A stretch of 23,321 nt of DNA, taken from Saccoglossus kowalevskii (Eukaryota > Hemichordata > Enteropneusta > Harrimaniidae). The DNA is taken from assembly GCF_000003605.2 (NCBI RefSeq), contig NW_003154259.1, positions 9,586-32,906 on the forward strand, given 5' to 3'. Made by a program: the position numbers and the translations under genes. This document shows, piece after piece, positions 12,856-22,947 of the stretch (position 1 is the first letter of the stretch; each line of letters opens with the position of its first letter). Under the pieces are notes generated by a model. The model was not told where the DNA came from. It saw only the letters and a program-made list of their open reading frames with translations, and made no database searches.

Positions 12856-14241
12856 GTTGAATACCAACAGGTCTTACATGACCCAATGTGTCATCTCTTG
12901 ATGTCCAATTACCTATTTGGTCGATACCAACAGGCCTTACATGACCCAATGTGTCATCTCTTGATGTCCAATTACCTATTTGGTAGATGCCATCAGGTCT
13001 TACATGACCCAATGTGTCATCTCTTGATGTCCAATTACATATTTGGTAGATGCCATCAGGCCTTACATGACCCAATGTGTCATCTCTTGATGTCCAATTA
13101 CATATTTGGTAGACGCCATCAGGCCTTACATGACCCAATGTGTCATCTCTTGATGTCCAATTACATTTTTGGTAGATACCAACAGGTCTTATATGACCCA
13201 ATGTGTCATCTCTTGATGTCCAATTACATATTTGGTAGATGCCATCATGTCTTACATGACCCAATGTGTCATCTCTTGATGTCCAATTACCTATTTGGTA
13301 GATGCCATCAGGTCTTACATGACCCAATGTGTCATCTCCTGATGTCCAATTACATATTTGGTAGATGCCATCAGGCCTTACATGACCCAATGTGTCATCT
13401 CTTGATGTCCAATTACATATTTGGTAGATACCAACAGGTCTTACATGACCCAATGTGTCATCTCTTGATGTCCAATTACATATTTGGTAGATGCCATCAG
13501 GCCTTACATGACCCAATGTGTCATCTCTTGATGTCCAATTACATATTTGGTAGATACCAACAGGCCTTACATGACCCAATGTGTCATCTCTTGATGTCCA
13601 ATTACATATTTGGTAGATGCCATCAGGTCTTACATGACCCAATGTGTCATCTCTTGTTGTCCAATTACATATTTGGTAGATGCCATCAGGTCTTACATGA
13701 CCCAATGTGTCATCTCTTGATGTCCAATTACATATTTGGTAGATGCCATCAGGTCTTACATGACCCAATGTGTCATCTCTTGTTGTCCAATTACATATTT
13801 GGTAGATGCCATCAGGTCTTACACGACCCAATGTGTCATCTCTTGATGTCCAATTACATATTTGGTAGATGCCATCAGGCCTTACATGACCCAATGTGTC
13901 ATCTCTTGTTGTCCAATTACATATTTGGTAGATGCCATCAGGCCTTACATGACCCAATGTGTCATCTCTTGTTGTCCAATTACATATTTGGTAGATGCCA
14001 TCAGGCCTTACATGACCCAATGTGTCATCTCTTGATGTCCAATTACATATTTGGTAGATGCCATCAGGTCTTACATGACCCAATGTGTCATCTCTTGATG
14101 TCCAATTACATATTTGGTAGATGCCATCAGGTCTTACATGACCCAATGTGTCATCTCCTGATGTCCAATTACATATTTGGTAGATGCAATCAGGCCTTAC
14201 ATGACCCAATGTGTCATCTCTTGATGTCCAATTACATATTT
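12856..14241. repeat. Array block B3: third copy of the ordered block
   Basis: GGTCGATACC at 12919, core marker at 13549 (here with TACATATTT in place of TACATTTTT) and GATGCAATC monomer at 14179, 20 monomers from the anchor against 21-22 in the others. It shares GACGCC (13112) and CATCATGTC (13244-13252) with block B5. Confidence 0.82.
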
Positions 14242-16884
14242 GGTAGATGCCATCAGGCCTTACATGACCCAATGTGTCATCTCTTGTTGTCCAATTACAT
14301 ATTTGGTAGATGCCATCAAGCCTTACATGACCCAATGTGTCATCTCTTGTCCAATTACATATTTGGTAGATGCCATCAGGTCTTACATGACCCAATGTGT
14401 CATCTCTTGATGTCCAATTACATATTTGGTAGATGCCATCAGGTCTTACATGACCCAATGTGTCATCTCTTGATGTCCAATTACATATTTGGTAGATGCC
14501 ATCAGGTCTTACATGACCCAATGTGTCATCTCCTGATGTCCAATTACATATTTGGTAGATGCAATCAGGTCTTACATGACCCAATGTGTCATCTCTTGAT
14601 GTCCAATTACATATTTGGTAGATGCCATCAGGTCTTACATGACCCAATGTGTCATCTCTTGATGTCCAATTACATATTTGGTAGATGCCATCAGGTCTTA
14701 CATGACCCAATGTGTCATCTCTTGATGTCCAATTACATATTTGGTAGATGCCATCAGGTCTTACATGACCCAATGTGTCATCTCTTGATGTCCAATTACA
14801 TATTTGGTAGATGCCATCAGGTCTTACATGACCCAATGTGTCATCTCTTGATGTCCAATTACATATTTGGTAGATGCCATCAGGTATTACATGACCCAAT
14901 GTGTCATCTCTTGATGTCCAATTACATATTTGGTAGATGCCATCAGGTCTTACATGACCCAATGTGTCATCTCTTGATGTCCAATTACATATTTGGTAGA
15001 TGCCATCAGGCCTTACATGACGCAATGTGTCATCTCTTGTTGTCCAATTACATATTTGGTAGATGCCATCAAGCCTTACATGACCCAATGTGTCATCTCT
15101 TGTTGTCCAATTACATATTTGGTAGATGCCATCAGGTCTTACATGACCCAATGTGTCATCTCCTGATGTCCAATTACATATTTGGTAGATGCAATCAGGT
15201 CTTACATGACCCAATGTGTCATCTCTTGATGTCCAATTACATATTTGGTAGATGCCATCAGGTCTTACATGACCCAATGTGTCATCTCTTGATGTCCAAT
15301 TACATATTTGGTAGATGCCATCAGGTCTTACATGACCCAATGTGTCATCTCTTGATGTCCAATTACATATTTGGTAGATGCCATCAGGTCTTACATGACC
15401 CAATGTGTCATCTCTTGATGTCCAATTACATATTTGGTAGATGCCATCAGGTCTTACATGACCCAATGTGTCATCTCTTGATGTTCAATTACATATTTGG
15501 TAGATGCCATCAGGTCTTACATGACCCAATGTGTCATCTCTTGTTGTCCAATTACATATTTGGTAGATGCCATCAGGTCTTACATGACCCAATGTGTCAT
15601 CTCTTGTTGTCCAATTACATATTTGGTAGATGCCATCAGGTCTTACATGACCCAATGTGTCATCTCTTGTTGTCCAATTACATATTTGGTAGATGCCATC
15701 AGGCCTTACATGACCCAATGTGTCATCTCTTGATGTCCAATTACATATTTGGTAGATGCCATCAGGTCTTACATGACCCAATGTGTCATCTCTTGATGTC
15801 CAATTACATATTTGGTAGATGCCATCAGGTCTTACATGACCCAATGTGTCATCTCCTGATGTCCAATTACATATTTGGTAGATGCAATCAGGTCTTGCAT
15901 GACCCAATGTGTCATCTCTTGATGTCCAATTACATATTTGGTAGATGCCATCAGGTCTTACATGACCCAATGTGTCATCTCTTGATGTCCAATTACATAT
16001 TTGGTAGATGCCATCAGGTCTTACATGACCCAATGTGTCATCTCTTGATGTCCAATTACATATTTGGTAGATGCCATCAGGTCTTACATGACCCAATGTG
16101 TCATCTCTTGTTGTTCAATTACATATTTGGTAGATGCCATCAGGTCTTGCATGGCCCAATGTGTCATCTCTTGATGTCCAATTACATATTTGGTAGATGC
16201 CATCAGGTCTTACATGACCCAATGTGTCATCTCTTGTTGTCCAATTACATATTTGGTAGATGCCATCAGGTCTTACATGACCCAATGTGTCATCTCTTGT
16301 TGTCCAATTACATATTTGGTAGATGCCATCAGGCCTTACATGACCCAATGTGTCATCTCTTGATGTCCAATTACATATTTGGTAGATGCCATCAGGTCTT
16401 ACATGACCCAATGTGTCATCTCTTGATGTCCAATTACATATTTGGTAGATGCCATCAGGTCTTACATGACCCAATGTGTCATCTCTTGATGTCCAATTAC
16501 ATATTTGGTAGATGCCATCAGGTCTTACATGACCCAATGTGTCATCTCTTGATGTCCAATTACATATTTGGTAGATGCCATCAGGTCTTACATGACCCAA
16601 TGTGTCATCTCTTGTTGTTCAATTACATATTTGGTAGATGCCATCAGGCCTTACATGACTCAATGTGACATCTCTTGATGTCCAATTACATATTTTGTAG
16701 ATACCAACAGGTATTACACGACCCAATGTGTCATCTCTTGATGTCCAATTGCATGTTTGGTAGATGCCATCAGGTCTTACATGACCCAATGTGTCATCTC
16801 TTGATGTCCAATTACATATTTGTTAAATACCAACAGGTCTTACACGGCCCAATGTGTCATCTCTTGATGTCCAATTACATATTT

Positions 16885-17262
16885 GGTAGATGCCATCAGG
16901 TCTTACATGGCCCAATGTGTCATCTCTTGATGTCCAATTACATATTTGATAGATGCCATAAGGTCTTACATGGCCCAATGTGTCCTCTCTTGATGTCCAA
17001 TTACATATTTGGTAGATACCAACAGGCCTTACATGACCCAATGTGTCATCTCTTGATGTCCAATTACATATTTGGTAGATGCCATCAGGTCTTACATGGC
17101 CCAATGTGTCATCTCTTGATGTCCAATTACATATTTGATAGATGCCATAAGGTCTTACATGGCCCAATGTGTCATCTCTTGATGTCCAATTACATATTTG
17201 GTAGATACCAACAGGCCTTACATTACCCAATGTGTCATCTCTTGATGTCCAATTACATATTT
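16885..17262. repeat. Two copies of a 189-bp trimer within the array
   Basis: Three monomer types alternate in order: GGTAGATGCCATCAGG with ACATGGCC (16885, 17074), GATAGATGCCATAAGG (16948, 17137) and GGTAGATACCAACAGGCC (17011, 17200). A third copy of the first type follows at 17263. This is the only strict short-period higher-order repeat I see. Confidence 0.85.
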
Positions 17263-18073
17263 GGTAGATGCCATCAGGTCTTACATGGCCCAATGTGTCA
17301 TCTCTTGATGTCCAATTACATATTTGGTAGATACCAACAGGCCTTACATGACCCAATGTGTCATCTCTTGATGTCCAATTACATATTTGGTAGATACCAA
17401 CAGGCCTTACATGACCCAATGTGTCATCTCTTGATGTCCAATTACATATTTGGTAGATGCCATCAGGCCTTACATGACCCAATGTGTCATCTCTTGATGT
17501 CCAATTACATATTTGGTAGATGCCATCAGGTCTTACATGGCCCAATCTGTCATCTCTTGATGTCCAATTACATATTTGGTAGATGCCATCAGGTCTTACA
17601 TGACCCAATGTGTCATCTCTTGATGTCCAATTACATATTTGGTAGATGCCATCAGGCCTTACCTGACCCAATGTGTCATCTCTTGTTGTCCAATTACATA
17701 TTTGGTAGATGCCATCAGGTATTACACGGCCCAATGTGTCATCTCTTGATGCCCAATTACATATTTGGTAGATGCCATCAGGTCTTACATGACCCAATGT
17801 GTCATCTCTTGATGTCCAATTACATATTTGGTAGATGCCATCAGGTCTTACATGACCCAATGTGTCATCTCTTGATGTCCAATTACATATTTGGTAGATG
17901 CCATCAGGTCTTACATGACCCAATGTGTCATCTCTTGATGTTCAATTACATATTTGGTAGATGCCATCAGGTCTTACATGACCCAATGTGTCATCTCTTG
18001 TTGTCCAATTACATATTTGGTAGATGCCATCAGGTCTTACATGACCCAATGTGTCATCTCTTGATGTCCAATT

Positions 18074-18240
18074 ACATATTTGGTAGATGCCATCAGTCTT
18101 ACATGACCCAATGTGTCATCTCTTGTTGTCCATTACATATTTGGTAGATGCCATCAGCCTTACATGACCCAATGTGTCATCTCTTGATGTCAATTACATA
18201 TTTGGTAGATGCCATCAGTCTTACATGACCCAATGTGTCA
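18074..18240. repeat. Run of frame-disrupted monomers with five 1-bp deletions
   Basis: Relative to the consensus, one base is missing at 18096 (GG to G), 18132 (AA to A), 18157 (GG to G), 18191 (CC to C) and 18218 (GG to G). All five hit two-base runs. The stretch ends where sequence matching 1330-3210 begins at about 18231. Confidence 0.88.
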
Positions 18241-18517
18241 CCTCTCGATGTTCAATTACATATTTGGTAGATGCCATCAGGTCTTACATGACCCAATGTG
18301 TCATCTCTTGTTGTCCAATTACATATTTGGTAGATGCCATCAGGTCTTACATGACCCAATGTGTCATCTCTTGTTGTCCAATTACATATTTGGTAGATGC
18401 CATCAGGTCTTACATGACCCAATGTGTCATCTCTTGTTGTTCAATTACATATTTGGTAGATGCCATCAGGTCTTGCATGGCCCAATGTGTCATCTCTTGA
18501 TGTTCAATTACATATTT

Positions 18518-20300
18518 GTTGAATACCAACAGGTCTTACATGACCCAATGTGTCATCTCTTGATGTCCAATTACCTATTTGGTCGATACCAACAGGCCTT
18601 ACATGACCCAATGTGTCATCTCTTGATGTCCAATTACCTATTTGGTAGATGCCATCAGGTCTTACATGACCCAATGTGTCATCTCTTGATGTCCAATTAC
18701 ATATTTGGTAGATGCCATCAGGCCTTACATGACCCAATGTGTCATCTCTTGATGTCCAATTACATATTTGGTAGATGCCATCAGGCCTTACATGACCCAA
18801 TGTGTCATCTCTTGATGTCCAATTACATTTTTGGTAGATACCAACAGGTCTTATATGACCCAATGTGTCATCTCTTGATGTCCAATTACATATTTGGTAG
18901 ATGCCATCAGGTCTTACATGACCCAATGTGTCATCTCTTGATGTCCAATTACCTATTTGGTAGATGCCATCAGGTCTTACATGACCCAATGTGTCATCTC
19001 TTGATGTCCAATTACATATTTGGTAGATGCCATCAGGCCTTACATGACCCAATGTGTCATCTCTTGATGTCCAATTACATATTTGGTAGATGCCATCAGG
19101 CCTTACATGACCCAATGTGTCATCTCTTGATGTCCAATTACATATTTGGTAGATACCAACAGGTCTTACATGACCCAATGTGTCATCTCTTGATGTCCAA
19201 TTACATATTTGGTAGATGCCATCAGGCCTTACATGACCCAATGTGTCATCTCTTGATGTCCAATTACATTTTTGGTAGATACCAACAGGCCTTACATGAC
19301 CCAATGTGTCATCTCTTGATGTCCAATTACATTTTTGGTAGATGCCATCAGGTCTTACACGGCCCAATGTGTCATCTCTTGTTGTCCAATTACATATTTG
19401 GTAGATGCCATCAGGTATTACATGACCCAATGTGTCATCTCTTGTTGTCCAATTACATATTTGGTAGATGCCATCAGGTCTTACATGACCCAATGTGTCA
19501 TCTCTTGATGTCCAATTACATATTTGGTAGATGCCATCAGGTCTTACATGACCCAATGTGTCATCTCTTGTTGTCCAATTACATATTTGGTAGATGCCAA
19601 CAGGTCTTACACGACCCAATGTGTCATCTCTTGATGTCCAATTACATATTTGGTAGATGCCATCAGGCCTTACATGACCCAATGTGTCATCTCTTGTTGT
19701 CCAATTACATATTTGGTAGATGCCATCAGGCCTTACATGACCCAATGTGTCATCTCTTGTTGTCCAATTACATATTTGGTAGATGCCATCAGGCCTTACA
19801 TGACCCAATGTGTCATCTCTTGATGTCCAATTACATATTTGGTAGATGCCATCAGGTCTTACATGACCCAATGTGTCATCTCTTGATGTCCAATTACATA
19901 TTTGGTAGATGCCATCAGGTCTTACATGACCCAATGTGTCATCTCCTGATGTCCAATTACATATTTGGTAGATGCAATCAGGCCTTACATGACCCAATGT
20001 GTCATCTCTTGATGTCCAATTACATATTTGGTAGATGCCATCAGGTCTTACATGACCCAATGTGTCATCTCTTGATGTCCAATTACATATTTGGTAGATG
20101 CCATCAGGTCTTACATGACCCAATGTGTCATCTCTTGTTGTCCAATTACATATTTGGTAGATGCCATCAGGTCTTACATGACCCAATGCGTCATCTCTTG
20201 ATGTCCAATTACATATTTAGTAGATGCCAACAGGTCTTACATGACCCAATGTGTCATCTCTTGATGTCCAATTACATATTTGTTGAATACCAACAGGTCT
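18518..20300. repeat. Array block B4: fourth, most complete copy of the ordered block
   Basis: GGTCGATACC at 18581, marker at 19274, GATGCAATC monomer at 19967, then AATGCGTCAT (about 20185) and the TTTAGTAGATGCC and TTGAATACC units. It matches 1617-3221 at a constant offset of 16,901 bp up to one extra TACCTATTT monomer, and at 17,027 bp (two monomers more) by the AATGCG unit. Confidence 0.85.
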
Positions 20301-20911
20301 TACATGACCCAATGTGTCATCTCTTGATGTCCAATTACATATTTGGTAGATGCCATCAGGTCTTACATGACCCAATGTGTCATCTCCTGATGTCCAATTA
20401 CATATTTGGTAGATGCAATCAGGTCTTACATGACCCAAAGTGTCATCTCTTGATGTCCAATTACATATTTGGTAGATGCCATCAGGTCTTACATGACCCA
20501 ATGTGTCATCTCTTGATGTCCAATTACATATTTGGTAGATGCCATCAGGTCTTACATGACCCAATGTGTCATCTCTTGATGTCCAATTACATATTTGGTA
20601 GATGCCATCAGGTCTTACATGACCCAATGTGTCACCTCTTGATGTTCATTTACATATTTGGTAGATGCCATCAGGTCTTACATGACCCAATGTGTCATCT
20701 CTTGTTGTCCAATTACATATTTGGTAGATGCCATCAGGTCTTACATGACCCAATGTGTCATCTCTTGTTGTCCAATTACATATTTGGTAGATGCCATCAG
20801 GTCTTACATGACCCAATGTGTCATCTCTTGTTGTTCAATTACATATTTGGTAGATGCCATCAGGTCTTGCATGGCCCAATGTGTCATCTCTTGATGTTCA
20901 ATTACATATTT

Positions 20912-21790
20912 GTTGAATACCAACAGGTCTTACATGACCCAATGTGTCATCTCTTGATGTCCAATTACCTATTTGGTCGATACCAACAGGCCTTACATGA
21001 CCCAATGTGTCATCTCTTGATGTCCAATTACCTATTTGGTAGATGCCATCAGGTCTTACATGACCCAATGTGTCATCTCTTGATGTCCAATTACATATTT
21101 GGTAGATGCCATCAGGCCTTACATGACCCAATGTGTCATCTCTTGATGTCCAATTACATATTTGGTAGACACCATCAGGCCTTACATGACCCAATGTGTC
21201 ATCTCTTGATGTCCAATTACATTTTTGGTAGATACCAACAGGTCTTATATGACCCAATGTGTCATCTCTTGATGTCCAATTACATATTTGGTAGATGCCA
21301 TCATGTCTTACATGACCCAATGTGTCATCTCTTGATGTCCAATTACCTATTTGGTAGATGCCATCAGGTCTTACATGACCCAATGTGTCATCTCTTGATG
21401 TCCAATTACATATTTGGTAGATGCCATCAGGCCTTACATGACCCAATGTGTCATCTCTTGATGTCCAATTACATATTTGGTAGATGCCATCAGGTCTTAC
21501 ATGACCCAATGTGTCATCTCTTGATGTCCAATTACATATTTGGTAGATGCCATCAGGTCTTACATGACCCAATGTGTCATCTCTTGTTGTCCAATTACAT
21601 ATTTGGTAGATGCCATCAGGTCTTACATGACCCAATGCGTCATCTCTTGATGTCCAATTACATATTTAGTAGATGCCAACAGGTCTTACATGACCCAATG
21701 TGTCATCTCTTGATGTCCAATTACATATTTGTTGAATACCAACAGGTCTTACACGACCCAATGTGTCATCTCTTGATGTCCAATTACATA
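20912..21790. repeat. Array block B5: shortened fifth copy of the ordered block
   Basis: Starts like the others (GGTCGATACC at 20975, exactly 38 monomers or 2,394 bp after B4) but jumps after about eight monomers to the tail of the block: AATGCGTCAT about 21636, then TTTAGTAGATGCC and TTGAATACC. The central core is missing, as expected from an internal deletion by unequal exchange. Confidence 0.8.
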
Positions 21791-22359
21791 TTTGGTAGAT
21801 GCCATCAGTCTTACATGACCCAATGTGTCATCTCTTGATGTCCAATTACATATTTGGTAGATGCCATCAGGTCTTACATGACCCAATGTGTCATCTCTTG
21901 TTGTCCAATTACATATTTGGTAGATGCCATCAGGCCTTACATGACCCAATGTGTCATCTCTTGATGTCCAATTACATATTTGGTAGATGCCATCAGGTCT
22001 TACATGACCCAATGTGTCATCTCTTGTTGTCCAATTACATATTTGGTAGATGCCATCAGGTCTTACATGACCCAATGTGTCATCTCTTGATGTCCAATTA
22101 CATATTTGGTAGATGCCATCAGGTCTTACATGACCCAATGTGTCATCTCCTGATGTCCAATTACATATTTGGTAGATGCAATCAGGTCTTACATGACCCA
22201 ATGTGTCATCTCTTGTTGTTCAATTACATATTTGGTAGATGCCATCAGGTCTTGCATGGCCCAATGTGTCATCTCTTGATGTCCAATTACATATTTGGTA
22301 GATGCCATCAGGTCTTACGTGACCCAATGTGTCATCTCTTGATGTCCAATTGCATATTT

Positions 22360-22404
22360 GGTAGATGCCAACAGGTCTTACACACACAATGTGTTGTCCA
22401 ATTA
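22360..22404. repeat. Last, decayed and shortened monomer of the array
   Basis: It begins as a normal unit (GGTAGATGCCAACAGG) but then reads CACACACAATGTG, lacks about 10 bp before TGTCCAATTA, and runs into unique sequence. This fixes the right edge of the array. Confidence 0.75.
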
Positions 22405-22472
22405 TGTTAATAACACAAAAGGAAGTGAACAATGGGGTCCACAGTGGAGGCACAAAGACACATTTTATTACC

Positions 22473-22491
22473 TTTTCTTCTCAGAAGAAAA
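22473..22491. repeat. Short inverted repeat, 9-bp arms with 1-bp centre
   Basis: TTTTCTTCT, then C, then AGAAGAAAA: perfect 9-bp arms. No function can be assigned. Confidence 0.75.
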
Positions 22492-22495
22492 AACT

Positions 22496-22527
22496 TAATA
22501 GAGAATAAAACATAATAGAGAATAAAA
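22496..22527. repeat. Short direct repeat (period 17 bp, two copies)
   Basis: TAATAGAGAATAAAA at 22496-22510 recurs exactly at 22513-22527, a simple AT-rich tandem duplication unrelated to the 63-bp monomer. Confidence 0.8.
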
Positions 22528-22794
22528 GCAAAGTACTTTTGAATGGAAGAGTAATTCAGTGTGTAGATAATACATACATATCTTTTGACAAATCACTTTC
22601 TTTATCACTCAATTTAAGTGTAGGCCAAGGTAGTATTGTAAATTGTTGTTGGGCATTTCAGTTTCAGTCCACACAATAAAATTGTTCGTCTTCCATTAAG
22701 TGATATTTTCAGCTTTTACTGTTTCCCACACTTTCCTGTCTATTGTAGTTGATTTGGAAACAGGCACAGTGAAGTTTAATTCTTAACTGATTCA

Positions 22795-22808
22795 ATTCAA
22801 ATTTGAAT
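22795..22808. repeat. Perfect 14-bp AT-rich palindrome
   Basis: ATTCAAATTTGAAT is its own reverse complement. In AT-rich intron sequence this is only mildly unusual. Confidence 0.7.
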
Positions 22809-22941
22809 ATTTGTTATAAGAGAATAATATTTGTTGATTACAATAGAATTACTAAATTATCGGTATTCATAATTATTTGTATCAAATCTCAGAAAATAAA
22901 ATATCACATATTATTTATTTTATTTTAAAATAAGATGCATT

Positions 22942-22947
22942 ACTTAC
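22942..22947 (-). other. 5' splice donor of the large intron
   Basis: Minus strand reads CATCCC then GTAAGTAATG, a perfect GTAAGT donor. It lies at a codon boundary (phase 0). Confidence 0.72.

Larger units (their letters stand above)
672..22404. repeat. 63-bp tandem (minisatellite/satellite-like) array, 345 monomers plus a decayed terminal copy
   Basis: Head-to-tail array of a 63-bp monomer; a representative consensus copy is 7376-7438. Monomers start at GGTAGATGCC and contain TTACATGACCCAATG and GATGTCCAATTACAT. Landmark variants placed at 672, 1680, 5207, 12919, 18581, 20975 and 22360 are separated by 16, 56, 123, 90, 38 and 22 monomers once visible deletions are counted, giving 345. The whole span is short of 345 x 63 by 47 bp, all explained by eleven deletions. 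No spacer sequence occurs between units. Recurrent variants include GATGTCC/GTTGTCC, AGGTCTT/AGGCCTT, GATGCCATC/GATACCAAC/GATGCAATC, CTCTTG/CTCCTG, TACATATTT/TACCTATTT and ACATGACC/ACACGACC/ACATGGCC. Changes fall at all codon positions of every frame, so there is no sign of protein-level selection. One frame on each strand is stop-free, which produces long spurious open frames. Confidence 0.97.
259..22947 (-). other. Intron of about 22.7 kb containing the 63-bp tandem array
   Basis: The intron is bounded by a GTAAGT donor (22947 to 22942) and a CAG acceptor (261 to 259) on the minus strand. The upstream exon ends at a codon boundary and the downstream exon is open from its first base, so splicing keeps the frame. 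Reading on from the upstream exon into the intron reaches a stop after about nine codons, so a retained intron would truncate the protein and would not translate the array. The intron is an inference from splice signals and phase agreement; no transcript data are available here. The alternative is that the two exons belong to different genes or that further exons lie between them, and I see none. Confidence 0.65.
22405..22947. other. Unique intronic sequence right of the array
   Basis: AT-rich sequence with no convincing exon or RNA gene. It holds a 19-bp inverted repeat (22473-22491), a 15-bp direct repeat at 17-bp spacing (22496 and 22513) and a 14-bp palindrome (22795-22808). In gene order it is the 5' part of the large intron. 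Confidence 0.55.

Noticed and set aside
6956-16668. Very long plus-strand open frames (for example 6956-11137 and 11035-16668) encoding a 21-residue repeat with LHDPMCHLLMSNYIFGRC
   Set aside because: A 63-bp tandem repeat with no stop in one frame stays open indefinitely. Variants change amino acids freely, 1-bp deletions break the frame repeatedly, and the frame lies antisense within an intron. There is no start context, promoter or codon bias to support translation.
672-22404. CRISPR array
   Set aside because: The repeats abut with no spacers, the unit is 63 bp and variable, and the flanks are spliced eukaryotic sequence without cas genes.
672-22404. Centromeric satellite with CENP-B box
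   Set aside because: No match to the CENP-B box pattern in the monomer, and the array lies inside an apparent intron. Centromere function cannot be argued from sequence alone.
672-22404. Transposon-derived tandem array
   Set aside because: No terminal inverted repeats, LTRs, poly-A tail or transposase or reverse transcriptase fragments were seen at either edge.
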